Counted from the stretch's first letter, positions 25,701-37,462 are shown. The stretch is 64,000 bases of DNA from Pestalotiopsis fici W106-1 (GCF_000516985.1 NW_006917091.1:820977-884976), one strand, 5' to 3'. Numbers and translations are program-made. The notes: generated by a model from the sequence alone, not told the origin.

Positions 25701-27072
25701 ACTGAATGTTATTGCGGTGTCTGGTGACAATGATGATGAGGCTGAAAAGTCTTCGGAAACGGTGCTCTGACTATTACTTTCCTGGGAGCTTAAAGTTGTT
25801 GATGGCACCACTTCAGAAGTGAGAATCGGCCCAGAGTCACTGGAGCTGGCGCTAACTATCGTTGTGGTATCTGATAAAATTGATGATAGTGTGCCTGAAA
25901 AGTCGCTGGAAATGGTACTCTCACTATTGTCTTCCTGGGAGCTGGTAGTCGTAGACGTTCCCACCGTAGAAGTGAGAATTGGCCCAAAGTCAGCGGAGCT
26001 CGCACTAGCTACCGTTGTGGTGTCTGCAAACGTTGGTGATAATATACCTGAAAAGTCGCTGGAAATGGTACTTTCACTATTATCCTCCTGGGAGCTTGTA
26101 GTCATTGATGGCTCCAACGTAGAAGTAAGAACCGGCCCAGAATCAGCGGAACTGGCTATCGTTGTGGTGTCTGCAAACGTTGGTGATAGTATGCCTGAAA
26201 AAGTCGCTGGTATCGGTACTCTGACTACTATTTTCCGGGAAGCTTGTAGTTTCCGAGTCTGTAGTCTGGGAGCTTGTAGTAGTTGCTGGTACAACCGCAG
26301 AAGAAGTGAGAATCGGCCCAGTATCAGCAGAACCGGCACTAGTTGTCATTGTTGTGCTTGATGGCAATGATGACAATATGCCGGAAAAGTCGTTGGAATT
26401 GGTACTCTGATTGTCATTTTCCCGGGAGCTTGTAGTCATTGATGGCTCAACCGCAGAAGAAGTAAGAACCGGCCCAGGAATTGCGGACGCTGTAGTTTCG
26501 ATTTCCGTGACAGTGTCGTCTTGTGTGGTGTACACGAAAGTGACATATTCTGTCACTACATGGGCTGCAGCCGTTTCTGTTGTGGCCGTCACACCAATAC
26601 ATTCGCAGGCTGAAGCATAGCGGGAGCTGTCATCACATAGAGCAGCATAGAAAGGAAAAGGCGTGGTTTTTTTGCACGTCCTCTTCTTCCTCTTCTTTTT
26701 GGTTTCAGCGTTGGAGACTACTATTTCTGGGGCTTGCGTGATTATTGTTTCGCAGGTTCCAAGTGACGAAGTGGTTGATGTCAAAGTGCTGCAGACAGTG
26801 GATTAGTAAATCGTGTAACTTGAGGAATCGGACTCACTTACACGGGCGATGGCCTGACGGTGACAGCGAGCCATCTCGAGCAATCGGCAACGCATCCCGG
26901 GCCGCAGTCAATGCCTGAGAAGGAGATCAATTGGGTTCCGTACAAATTGCGGAAAATTACAGAGCAAATCAGTCAGTCAGTACTCACGTTCGAGGCAGTT
27001 ATCCCGGACACAATCGGCTGATGCCATTTGAGCCAGGCCCAAGGCCAGCACTTGCAATATTCCCCGCCACAT
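19757..27072 (-). CDS. Giant secreted Ser/Thr-repeat protein with one frameshift
   Basis: Four exons on the minus strand: 27072-26988, 26914-26842, 26788-24650 and 24597-19757. Donors are GTGAGT, GTAAGT and GTAAGT; acceptors are CTCAG, TGCAG and TCAAG. One extra base in an A5 run (26198-26202, plus strand; sister repeats have A4) breaks the frame; without it the CDS is 7,137 nt or 2,378 aa. Order of parts: signal peptide (MWRGILQVLALGLAQMASA); a short Cys cluster (Cys21, 26, 32, 36, 40); a Lys/Arg-rich patch around residue 80; about eight repeats of some 50 aa (SSQEN...ST...FSGILSP type); a folded block of about 130 aa spanning the third intron (QTDDSDGGFIGAP to KARQCQNG), which resembles the fungal DUF7908 domain; about 1,300 residues of TDTTAPTDTASSTD-like repeats; and a C-terminal globular domain starting FCIKIAGPDHLDW. 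No GPI signal or TM is seen at the end (CGTYPDEAN). Probably a heavily O-glycosylated wall protein or adhesin. Confidence 0.85.
20900..22880 (-). repeat. Coding tandem repeats with an 18-bp period
   Basis: Six-residue units of the type TDTTAP, STDTAS and SATDTA repeat for roughly 2 kb. Sub-arrays differ: near-perfect GCTGAAGCTGTATCTGTC units at about 21955-22030, GATGATGCTACGTCTGTY units at about 21070-21140, GTTGTTGATGCTACATCC units at about 21410-21475, and some 30 TDTTxP/TDTASS units at about 22350-22880. Length changes by multiples of 18 bp would keep the frame. Confidence 0.9.
24650..26788 (-). repeat. Coding repeats of about 150 bp
   Basis: Eight or so degenerate copies of a unit of about 50 codons containing SSQEN(D/N)(N/D)QST, SGILSP or similar, and SADSGPILTS. 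The same order of blocks recurs, showing tandem duplication followed by divergence. These copies reveal the extra A at 26198-26202. Confidence 0.8.
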
Positions 27073-27666
27073 TGTCGAGATGCAATTCAAACGCCAGGAA
27101 GTATGCAGGCGGAAAGCATTCTGCGAAAACTCATGGAGGCAGTCTTGTTGCTTATTAATGAGAAAAAGCTGCTACACTGGGCTCTTCTTGACTACCTTCT
27201 GTTGACCTAATCTGCCCCTAATCACATCGTCTGAATCGTGGGTATAGCATTCCTAGCCCTACAACTGAGACAATAATAAGTGTTTATGCAAGGTCTCAAG
27301 GGCTTGATCCAGATGCTCACCCAAGAGTAAACAAAACCACTTTACGAAGGTTTCAAAGAGATTTGGCTCTCGACGTCCAAGACCACCCCTTTTCCATAAG
27401 TCTGGGACGTATAGGAGACAGTGGAAATACATGGTCTAATTGATGCATGCTGTTTGTGTATGTAACCAGGAGCTGCCACCGCCATCAAATTGTGCCACCG
27501 TTGGACCGGACCAGTAGAGGATCAGGTTTCTGCGAAAACAGACAGTATAGGGCTGAAATGGAACACGTCATGTTTTTCTCGCGCCCAAAAGATGCGGCAT
27601 CGATGCGGAACCGTAGGCTTGAAGTCACTTGCTCACCCAACTTGATGATAAGAGAGGAGGGGGGGG

Positions 27667-27701
<35 letters not shown>

Positions 27702-28804
27702 NNNNNNNNNNNNNNNNNNNNNNNNNNNNNNNNNNNNNNNNNNNNNNNNNNNNNNNNNNNNNNNNNNNNNNNNNNNNNNNNNNNNNNNNNNNNNNNNNNN
27801 NAGTAGTCATCAAGAGACATGGGTGAAATGACAACACCACCTTCCTACAGACAGACAGTCGGGTCGACCAGCTCATCTGGAGATGGTCCAGCATTATGAT
27901 GAGAATATTGCGTGTTGAGTCAATGACGGACGAGCGAGCCTGATCTCCCACCCCAGGGACCCAGATCCAACGGTCACTGCTGGTTGTTAATCGTTGTTTT
28001 ACATTCATTTTTATTTATTTTGAAATTGATTTTGTAATACCAATACGAAACACAAAAAACGTCTTGTTTCTCGGCAGATGTAGAATGCAAGAATGGCATA
28101 TTCTTTGTGGGCGAATTGGACATATCCATATTTCTGATGTTTTGTCGATCTATTGGTTATCCAGATTCTACGATATATGCAGGGTGGCAATCTCATCAAT
28201 TGCACTCTCATGAAAACAGTGCACCAATCAATCGCTAAATAGCGCCTATGGTACACCACCAATGAAGGCCTGGCAAGCCTACACGGTAGAACCTAAAGTT
28301 CCTGCCAGAAGCGTCTAGGCAGCGTCTGTAGGTACGTACCTTTGGCTGACATTGACATTGTACTCGCCTCCTCCCATAGCTGGGCAAAAGCACAGACCAT
28401 TTGTCATCAGCTACCCCAAAGTCGGTTCAATTGGCATTTTCGCCATCCATTCCAGCAGACCCATGGAAACTTCGATAACCACGCCGCTCATAACATCCAA
28501 GGACGGATTTGTGAACATTCTGCGCGCAACAAAAACATCAATCACGTCGCATTACATACGAAAATCTCCCATCTTGATCTTTTGCGCATTTTACGACGAT
28601 ACTCTGAAGTTTCACGCGACAGAAGACTACCGACTTTAGGCCATTGATTCGAGCATTCCCCGACGCGAAAAAGACTTGCGATAGAAGGAGAGGAGAAAAA
28701 AGAAAGAGAAGAAGACCAAAGCTTCTGGCTTAAAGACCAAAAAACTACACACAAAACCCGACTTTTCAACCTTTTTTCTTCTCATCTCTCACACTCGACT
28801 CACA
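27073..28804. other. Divergent promoter region between repeat protein and U2AF gene
   Basis: 1.7 kb separating two genes transcribed away from each other. It contains a G10 run followed by a GA dinucleotide tract and a 100-N gap. No gene could be supported. A purine-rich run near 28680-28725 precedes the U2AF start. Confidence 0.5.
27659..27801. repeat. (G)n(GA)n microsatellite running into an assembly gap
   Basis: A G-run is followed by at least 16 GA units up to 27701, and then exactly 100 N (27702-27801). The round number indicates a gap of unknown true size, placed where the microsatellite stopped the assembly. Confidence 0.9.
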
Positions 28805-29440
28805 ATGGCCAACTTCCTCGCCTCCATTTTCGGTACGGAGCAGGACAAGGTCAACTGCTCCTTCTACTACAAGATTGGCGCCTGCCGGCACGGCGACCGC
28901 TGCTCGCGCAAGCACGTCAAGCCGTCGTACTCGCAGACGATCCTGCTGCCGTCCATGTACCAGAACCCGGCGCACGACGCCAAGAACCCGAACCGGCTGA
29001 CGCCCGAGCAGTGCGCCAACCACTTTGACGCCTTTTACGAGGACCTGTGGTGCGAGCTGTGCAAGTACGGCGAGGTCGAGGAGCTCGTCGTCTGCGACAA
29101 CACAAACGACCACCTGATTGGCAACGTCTATGCCCGCTTCAAGTACGAGGACTCGGCCCAGCAGGCCTGCGACGAGCTCAACTCGCGCTGGTACGCCGGC
29201 CGCCCCATTTACTGCGAGCTCAGCCCCGTTACCGATTTCCGCGAGGCCTGTTGTCGTCTCAACTCGGGCGAGGGCTGTGTCCGAGGCGGCTTTTGCAACT
29301 TTATCCACCGCAAGAACCCCAGCCCCGAGCTCGACAATGACCTTACTCTCTCTACCAAGAAGTGGCTCAAGGAGCGCGGCCGCGATGCAAAGAGCGTCAG
29401 CAGGAGTCCGAGCCCCGAACCTACGAGGAAGAGGTATTAA
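28805..29440 (+). CDS. Splicing factor U2AF small subunit (U2AF35/U2AF1)
   Basis: A single exon of 211 aa starting MANFLASIFGTEQDKVNC. Order of domains: first CCCH zinc finger (C-SFYYKIGA-C-RHGDR-C-SRKH, residues about 18-36); a U2AF-homology RRM (about 60-150) with the expected acidic helix and WYAGRPIYCELSPV; a second CCCH finger (CCRLNSGEGC...FCNFIH, about 155-175); then a short tail with only a few Ser-Arg pairs (SVSRSPSPEPTRKRY). In the nucleus it pairs with the large U2AF subunit and reads the 3' splice-site AG. The RS domain is minimal compared with the animal protein. Codon use is strongly GC-rich, typical of a well-expressed gene. Confidence is very high. Confidence 0.97.
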   Translation: MANFLASIFGTEQDKVNCSFYYKIGACRHGDRCSRKHVKPSYSQTILLPSMYQNPAHDAKNPNRLTPEQCANHFDAFYEDLWCELCKYGEVEELVVCDNTNDHLIGNVYARFKYEDSAQQACDELNSRWYAGRPIYCELSPVTDFREACCRLNSGEGCVRGGFCNFIHRKNPSPELDNDLTLSTKKWLKERGRDAKSVSRSPSPEPTRKRY

Positions 29441-30254
29441 TTTACAGGGAAAATATGATATTTTTCTTGACGAGTCCGGGATGCATCACAGCCGCGCACT
29501 GCGAAACTAGGCTTCAATGGCCGCAGCTCATATGCCAACAAAAAGCGAGAGATAACAAGCAGGCAGGAAAAGGGCCTGCATTACGTCTACTTGAGAAGAC
29601 ATCCATCCACAGCTAAGGCGTCTATTATTGACAAGAGTGGAGCGGTTTTACACCAAAACCCTCCAACGCATGGCAGACATCCGAGTCACGCAGTTGCTGT
29701 GATCTCGGATATACTCCGTCGACCGTCGGTCAAATCATCTGGCGCTGTCAACCTCGGTGTGCATCACCCATCAGTCTCTTCGTGCGGTATATCTCATGGT
29801 ACGTGAGAGGAACAATTCTAGGTCCAAATCATGGGGCTCTGACAAGTCAATCAGTAAAGCAGTACACTATTGCTAGGAAAAGAATGGCGTTCTCGGAATG
29901 GTTTCGTGGGAGAAGACAAGTCGGCATGATTCTGGTGTTTCTCTTATATGTGGCGTAGTCCTACTTTATAATCACAATTGTCGATAACCAGTTGTACCAT
30001 GCTTGAGCTTACTATTGACAATGTGAATGCGTGAAATGGTATTGATGTGCCCGCGTAATGCCCACCTCTCGTCTCGTAGCCTGTATTCAAGAACAAATCT
30101 TTGCCCGCGCAAATGCAGCGCGATTGACCGCTGTCTAGAGCCCGTCTTTCAATCCTTCTCTGTGAGCTGTACGCAGTACCGTCGTTGCCAGCACAGGTTG
30201 CCTCTGCTTCATACCCATGCGTCGGTTCTCAAGATTTCCTCAGTCGACCGTGAC
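29441..30254. other. Convergent intergenic region
   Basis: Between the 3' ends of the U2AF gene (plus) and the Osh gene (minus). Only untranslated regions and terminators are expected; no further gene is supported. Confidence 0.5.
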
Positions 30255-32243
30255 TCATGATTCAGCATCAAAGAATGCATCATTACTCTCCTCCGTCTCG
30301 CTTCTCTTGAGTGGCGCCTGGGTCGGCTGTGTCTTTGGCAGATCGTGTTTCATATCTGTTGTAAAGTCAATCAGAGGGCCTTCTGGAGCTTTTTGTCCAG
30401 TGCTCGAGAGCAATTGCCGGATTTCGGTTGAACTTTTGCTTGCGTGGTTCTGCGCAACGGCAGCGACAGCTGGGTTTTCTGCTGGTACGGGAGCGACGGC
30501 AGGAGCCGAGTCCTCACTTGGTCCAAAGTCAATCAAGTCATTCGAAGCCTTTTCAGTAGCGGGTTTGCTTGCCGATGCTGCATGTTCCGTGTGGGGTGGA
30601 ATTACATTGCGATCTGAAGATTTCTGTCCTGGAAGGATAGGGTAGATGGCCATGACCTGCTCTGCCACTTTTTGTGGTGTATCACCATCACTGGAATGTT
30701 TTAGTACCTCGGCCCAAAACAAAAAGACAGAACCAAATTGACTCACATGTGGGCATTGATGATCCATTCCAGCTCTTCTTCTCCCTCTTCCTCACCGCCA
30801 GGACCTCCCTTGACTGCCCTGAACAGCCTTGGGTGCCATTCGACGTTCTCGGCGGCCCGCTTAGAGGCCTCTTCTCTTTGCATGTCCTCGATCTTTGTCT
30901 TTTCATCCGTGGCAAGTTCATGGTTCTTGTCCTTGACAGCTCGTGCTGTTGCTGCCCAAAGCTTTTGCGATTCGCGATCATCTTGCTCCTCCAATGGCCT
31001 CACTTGTGGCTTGGAGGGTCTTGCTGTAGCTCCGTTGAAGAATGTTTCCTTGTGGCCATTCTATGTATTGTCAGCAACCACCAAAGAACAAGTCGAGCTG
31101 TTGTGGATTTTGCTTACTCTCAAGTCTTTAATAACCATTTCATCGCTCCATAGACCGCTAAGCTCGAAGAGTGCCTCGCCAGTGTGCTCGTTTCGGACGG
31201 TACCTCCAATAGCATTATACGTTCCACTCACCCAGCCCTTCGTCTTGAACTCAATATCGGCAACGAGTCCCAGCTCGGGGCAGCGCACAAAACTGTGGTC
31301 ACCTAGCTCGTATTTCATCTTACCAAACAAGATGCCGCGAGCATACATGTTTGGCTGAGTCAATATATACTTTTCACCCTTCTTCGGATCCTTGCCACGG
31401 TTTAGTAGAGTCAGGACGGCCGTACCCTCCATCATGCTGGCTGCCGAGTTGCCGAGGAATTTGCTTCGTGGCTTCAGAGTACCATCAACCCGGATGTGAT
31501 GTTCCGGGACCATGTAGAAATAGCTAGACTTTGGCGGGTGGTGTGATGTCTGTTCAGAGATATAGTAGGCCCGCGTCTTGTCGGGGAGGTCCCAGTAGCA
31601 GGTGAAGACCTCACCAAGAATCGGGTTCAGGGGCTTCTTGACGCCGCTGGTATATATTGTGTCAGCAGTGAGGCTCCTTCGAAGGCGGCGGAGCTAGGGG
31701 ATCAACGAACGGAGGTCTAATGTGCCAACCGCTCAGGTAAAACTTGACGACAGCTGCGAAGCGCTCTACGGGATCCTCGATCTGGGGTATCGGCAGAAGC
31801 ATTTCTGGATGGCACATAAAGCTGCGTGACAAGTCGGTCAGTACCAGCCATGATCAAGAACTCTGCAGGGACAAGACGGACTTGGTGATTCTTTCCAGCA
31901 TGCTTCTTGGCTCGAGGATGAAAGTCGGCAAGACGACCCGGCTCAGATCGGCGCCGGGCCTCAGTTGAGAGATAATATGGCCGAGAACTATATAATTCCA
32001 CGTCAGAAATGCACTTGAAACTTTGCCTATAGACGGCGAACAAGGTTTGAAGCTTACCATTTCCCTGTTCACCTTCAACAACAGTGGTGTCGCTTTCATT
32101 TTCGTCAGCGGATGACGCCCGACCTAGAGCAAGGTGATTCCGTCAGTATCCGAGCTGGGGGCCATGTCACATTTTCGACAGCAAACGGCGGTGGACATAC
32201 TGGCGCTGGAACCAGCTCGTCGCCGGTGACCGGTAAGGCCCAT
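30255..32243 (-). CDS. Oxysterol-binding-protein-related lipid transfer protein (Osh6/Osh7-like)
   Basis: Seven exons on the minus strand: 32243-32201, 32123-32058, 31987-31882, 31821-31711, 31646-31118, 31060-30747 and 30690-30255; 1,605 nt, 534 aa. Frame continuity holds at all six junctions. Two donors are weak (GTCCGT at 31881, GTTCGT at 31710). The ORD domain fills residues about 35-400: the lid/entry block LGHIISQLRPGADLSRV, KKPLNPILGEVF, the family signature EQTSHHPP, and EIEFKTKGW-type strands. The C-terminal 140 residues are low complexity (Ala/Pro/Ser) with LIDF boxes repeated twice. There is no PH domain or ankyrin repeat, so this is the short form. Such proteins exchange phosphatidylserine or sterol for PI4P at ER-plasma-membrane contacts; the PS preference is only an inference from the Osh6-like block. 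Confidence 0.93.
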
Positions 32244-33556
32244 GATGCTCTCTCGCTCTCTTGCGTTTGTTGGACTTGCAGTGCTTGTCTTGTGGGGTTG
32301 GAGGAGGTTGAGGGGGAACGGTACTGAAAATTATCGTCGGTAGGCTGAAGGATTGCCTGTGTGTGGCTCTAATGGCGCATGGGAATTTGTTGCCCGTTTC
32401 CGGTCGCAAAATACAATAGGTGCACCAGACTACAGGAGGGGGGCACTTTGGAACTTTTGGGAGGGAAATTAGGACCCCTCACTGCCTGGGAAAGGACGTA
32501 ATCGGTCTTATCGATTTTGGCGCCTACAAGGGTATGACCTCACTGGTCTTACCCAAATGGATTTTAGGTAGGAGCTGGACGGACCCCTCAATTGGTTTGT
32601 TAGGTTAGGTAGCGACAAGAGTTTGGCGGGTTTCTGAGGTCTGCTGCTGGTGAGTTTCGCTTTGGCACGTTGAGTAGAGAACCCAGAAGAATTCGAGAGG
32701 GAGAAATTGAGGATTTTTGTTACGAGTAGAAACAATCGTCAGTATGAGATTTTGTTGGTTGACTATTCAAGGAAAACTGGATTTTGCAGAGCCCAGACCG
32801 CATCTATTCAATCTGGGTTACCATAGAGTATGTCACAATTACGGACGCAAAAGTTGGGGTACTGTATGTACCTTGATTGGTGCTCATGGCCCTTTTTCCT
32901 TTGACGCTTGCAGCACGCCGTTCAAGTCGAGTGACGAAGGTGACGAACGAGACCATTAGCTTTGGGCCACGAGGTGCCAGGGATGACGTTGTGACGGCAG
33001 AGCTGCTCGGGTTCTTTCTTTGGGGGTGGCTGTGTGTCTCTATTGCCTGCAGCTGAGCAGCTTCCCTCCAGTTGACTGATTATGACCTGGCTTGGCTGCA
33101 GGTTCTATGGCTTTCTGGAGTCCTCGGCATCCGATCCTCTCTTTTAGTAAACTCCGTAGTACCCGTCCTCATGTTAGATGCCAGACAAAAGACAATGTAT
33201 GGCTAGGTCCTGGTGAATTGCTACCATCGGATTACTCGCGAGATTGATTTCTCCGTCCTCGGATTGTTCGGTACCATGTAGTGGCACGAATACTAATTTA
33301 TCGATGTTTGATTGGTTGGATTTACTTCTTTTTTCCTTCTTTCTTATTTGTTACGGGTTACGGAGGTCGCTTGCTGGTGGTGCACCAATCTATCCCCCGT
33401 CCACCCACAATATTTGAGTTTGTTCCTGCGGCGACGGCCCGACGTGAATTTGCTAAGCATTGTACACTACTGGGCGTAGACATGGAGGTGGATGGATAAC
33501 TTGGTGGAATATCCAAGCATCACGAGATGCTGCGCTCCGGAATGGCCGTCACTTTC
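32244..33556. other. Intergenic region upstream of the Osh gene
   Basis: 1.3 kb between the Osh start and the 3' end of the next minus-strand gene. It should contain the Osh promoter. No gene or RNA is supported. Confidence 0.5.
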
Positions 33557-35247
33557 TTACAGGCTCTGGACAGTAACGCTCCTACCTATCATCTCCAGTG
33601 ATGGCCACAAGGTCTTGACCTTGTCTCGGATTTCTGACTCGTGGATGGTGACACCAGCCATGATTTGACTGTATGTGCTCTCGACGACTTTTCCAAATGG
33701 TGAATCCACGCCAAACATCTTTGGCATATCATCATGAACGGCAAAGAGAAAGCCAAAATACGCGATGCGCAGGTCGACGCCGTTTTGCATGAACTCGTCA
33801 TACACTTCTTTACTCATTGGGCCGCAGAGGACATTGGTAACCGTCGACATGGCCCATGAGTCGACCAGCCTGTCGGATGAAAATGTCTGAGGGTAAAGGC
33901 TAGGAGAGATCTCGAAATACAACTTCAGGCCGATCCTAAAGGCTCCGTAGGGGTCACCGGTTGCGATGTACTTGGCGAAGAGTTGATGGCACAGTCGCGG
34001 CACCGGCTGTCTTGTCCACGTCCAAAGTCCAGAATCAATGCACATTTTGAGTGTGTCCTTGATCTCCTCCAGACTGGGGTCCCTGACATCTGTAAGTGTG
34101 CCTGAGACTGAAAAGGCCTCTGCCTGCAGGGCCGCCAGTCTCTTTTGGTCAGCCTCATTGCCTCCCGGGACGAGGAATCTTGCCAATTGCTTCTCATGAC
34201 GAGCCACAAGGGCATCAGCGCGTTTGCGATACTCGCTCGAAAGTTCGCTTGCAGGCTTGGAAAAGATATCTTCCCTGTCGGTAGCTCCCTTCTTGCACTT
34301 TGAACATTTGCAGGTGAAGTGATAGGTTTCGCTAAGCTCAGCCTGCCTTACGCTGTAGGGATTTGTGACATCAATATACTTCATTAATATCTCTTCTCCC
34401 TTCTTGATTGGCTTGAGCGCTCTTAGGACTGTGGTCGGCTGATTGAAGACGAGATTCACATTGGGATCGCAAGAATGGTTTGAGGTGCAGATTAGAGGAT
34501 CAAACCCAATGCCGAGGTGGGTGTCGTCCAGCGGTGAGCTGAGGCCAAATTTGTTGCATAGAATCTACCAATCGTTTTTGCGTCAGCTTCACATACGGAC
34601 AATATCAGGCTCGAAACTCGGGTACATACGTTGAAAGTGAAAGCCTTGGCAATATTTTGCGAGTCGACGCCTGGCAGATTTGGTTCGCCGACATACTTCC
34701 ACGCAGCGAAGCCCATCATGCTCAAATCATCAAAGAGCTTCTTGTCCCGTCGGGCAAATTCCTCCAGGCCCTGACCGCCGGCGAATGGAAAGAAGCTCAA
34801 AAGCTCCTTTGTTCTGCCGTCCTTGTCACCTTCCGCTTTGAGGCGTCCCAGCAGTTTGATGACGGCTCGAACAGCGTCGGGCAGGGCAGGCCGCTCGCTA
34901 GGGGCCAGCACTTTGCACTCGTACTTGTGCTCAGCCTTCCAAGCCTTGCTCTGGCATTTCTTGGAGCAGTACGAGACGCGTCGACACCCGCTGCAGGCTT
35001 TGCACTCGATGAAGCCAGCCGGAAGGCCCATGGCAGCCGAGGACTGGCGCTCCATTGGGTCGGTTGCGCCACGTTGAAAACACCAGGCGCAACTATCGCT
35101 CATGCGATCCATGTCGAGCTCGGCCACTAGAGGGCGGTCGACAGAGAGCACAACATCTCCGGGCTTGAAGTCCTTTGAGGCAAAAAGTCCTCGACCAGTC
35201 TCACTGTTGCCCGAAGACTTGACCTCGACATTTTCGTTGGCAGACAT
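33557..35247 (-). CDS. MYND-SET (SMYD-type) lysine methyltransferase-like protein
   Basis: Two exons, 35247-34630 and 34564-33557, with a 65-nt intron (donor GTATGT, acceptor GGTAG); 541 aa. The SET domain is split, as in SMYD proteins: the N-terminal part GRGLFASKDFKPGDVVL (residues about 18-34) is followed by a MYND zinc finger (C-AWC...C-KACSGC-RRVSYC-SKKC...H-KYEC, about 53-110), and then the second SET half with NHSCDPN (about 230) and GEEILMKYID. A post-SET Cys cluster C-K-C-SKC follows. These residues form the AdoMet and substrate sites, so catalysis is plausible. Family members methylate lysines on histones or other proteins; the target here is unknown. The C-terminal 200 residues are helical without a named motif. 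Confidence 0.92.
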
Positions 35248-37462
35248 GATGGTGAGAATGCGCCAATTGGGTGTCTTGGATGGTTAATTATCCTCTGCAA
35301 TTTGAGTATAAGTTTTGTAGAGTTCGCAGTCCTTTCGCGGGGCAGCAACTATTTACACTACATAGGTACATACACTAAGCTAACGCTATGTGCATCGGAA
35401 AGCCCAAGCTTCCTGCAAGTTTGTAGGGATTCCGTCACATTTTGGATGGCTTGCTTTTCTCTATCTTCGCCTTTCTTTTCTTCAAGTCTTTCAACTCATG
35501 ATAGATCACAATTTTGATAGGTATCCTATCCATAGGAAGTACTTTGTACGCAATTCGTCCGTTGGTTTGTAGATGGACGGGGGCTTTTTGTTGGGCCCGG
35601 CTTTGGTGCCTGCCATTCTTCCGGCGTCGTCTACCGACGGTAATACTGCGCAGTAGAGCTTAGCTAGCAGTGCACATTCCATGCAATCGAGGAAGAAATG
35701 ACAATTTGTGCAAATTCGCAGGCGACGTACTTCCGGGTGTCTAATTCTAGATGCGGGCTTCATTGCTACCTAGAAGAGTCACCTGCGCATTCAGCCACCT
35801 TTGGTTTCTCTTGTGAAAATTCGTAATTTACATGTCAAGTCCAGCCACAACCTGTCGGAGAATATATGGATGATTTCGACCGTAGATACAAACCAGTCAA
35901 GCGCCCTCCGGGGTACGCAGCGGAAGCGCGGCCTATAAACAGGCGCTACCGACCCTGCACAGACGGACGACCTTCCATTTTGTTTTCTCGGCCGACTGTC
36001 TTTCCAATTTCTCGCTTTCTCGAAACCAGCAAAAAAGCAAGGATATCGATATTGGGCTCCACTCGGGGCCACGCGGACAGATCCAACATTGTCCCTGTCT
36101 GCCCGGCTTTTCGCACACTCTAGGTTCTGAATGGCTCCGGACCTTTTTCTCGGAATGTGGGTGTCCGGAGATACTATAGGTGGCCCTGAAGATCGGATCT
36201 CGGACATGCCAAAAGGTTAGAGGTGGGAATTTCACGGTAGGGCTGGGTGTCATTTGTATAACCTGGTGCTCATTCATGATAATCTGCAAGCACAGCACCG
36301 TATCCTAACCGCAGCAATTGGAGTCCGTTTTTCCCACGATCTAGAATTTAGAATACCTAGAAACACGATGTACGCCCCTGAACCTTGCATCATGCTGCAA
36401 CGAAGTGGCCAATCATAGAAGACCGTGCCGCTTTCCGATTTCATTCGCATGTGCATTTTTATCTTTATTTTTATCAACCTATTGGCAACTGGAACAGCTT
36501 GATTGGACAAGTTTCTGTCTGTCTTTGAAAGTACATGTAAAAGTAAAATAGCACAGAGGTGTCCCGGTTCAACGGGTCCGCGGTTCCTGAGCATGTATGT
36601 AATGTAGTGTAGGTGCGGGCTCACCTCCTTCATTGGGCAACTTGATCGGCAACTCGCAGAATCCCTCAAGAGGAGCTGAGCCAAGCTTGAACTTAAGCTT
36701 AAAACTGCGGACAGCAATCCGTATAGGTCAGGTAGGGCACGATGAGAACCGCAACAATGGCGGACTCTTATACTGTGGGTCTTGGTTTGTCCGGGGAAAC
36801 GCAGGAACCTGCCCAGATCATGGTTAGTCTCAACAAAGCTCGCCCGGCGATATACTCAATGTCGCTCATATTCCAAAATTTGTGACAAAACCTATTACAA
36901 ACGTCTTGCTACCATTCGACGAGAGCCATTTCGCAGAATACATTTCTTAATAGCCGCCACCCATTGCCACCGTCATCCCTAACCTGCATGCAGACGGTAG
37001 TATTCAAGGGTCTGCCAAGAAGGCACTATTTGGCCAAACGCGCGTATAGCCAGCATATAGCGAGATTTGCTGACCACTTTCAACGTCCCGTGCCAGCACA
37101 CTCTTGGTGAACATGTCGGTATTTCGGTCTCCATCACCGGGCTGTTGGGAAAGTGTCAAAGCGTTTGGCGATAAGATGCTATCGCTTTCATGTCGAGTGT
37201 CGAAAGCGCGTCTTCATGGTTCATCTCACCCGCGGTAAGCCGCGTGAGCTGCATCCTGCAAGTATACTGATTGGTGTTGGACCCAAGAGAATGCAACCTT
37301 GTGGGCTTTGCTCTTCAGCTCTTTCACGATATGGGTTGAAAGTGCTCAGTGTTGTTGCTCACTGCTCTATATAACAGACAAGGACTCAGCCTTGAAAGGT
37401 CATGTCAGAGCAACCCAGAAATACTGCCATTCAATCGTTAAAGTCAAACTCTCGTTAACACC
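35248..37462. other. Divergent promoter region
   Basis: 2.2 kb between the MYND-SET start (minus) and the peroxidase start (plus). Several short frames on the minus strand (for example 35791-36207 and 36274-36717) lack motifs and are not called. A clear TATA box lies near the right end. Confidence 0.5.
37368..37374 (+). promoter_or_regulatory. TATA box of the peroxidase gene
   Basis: TATATAA lies 89 nt before the ATG at 37463 in otherwise mixed sequence, a normal distance for a regulated fungal gene with a short leader. The start site is inferred. Confidence 0.6.

Noticed and set aside
35791..36717. Minus-strand frames of 138 and 147 codons in the divergent promoter
   Set aside because: No domain, no joinable exons and no codon bias like the neighbouring genes.
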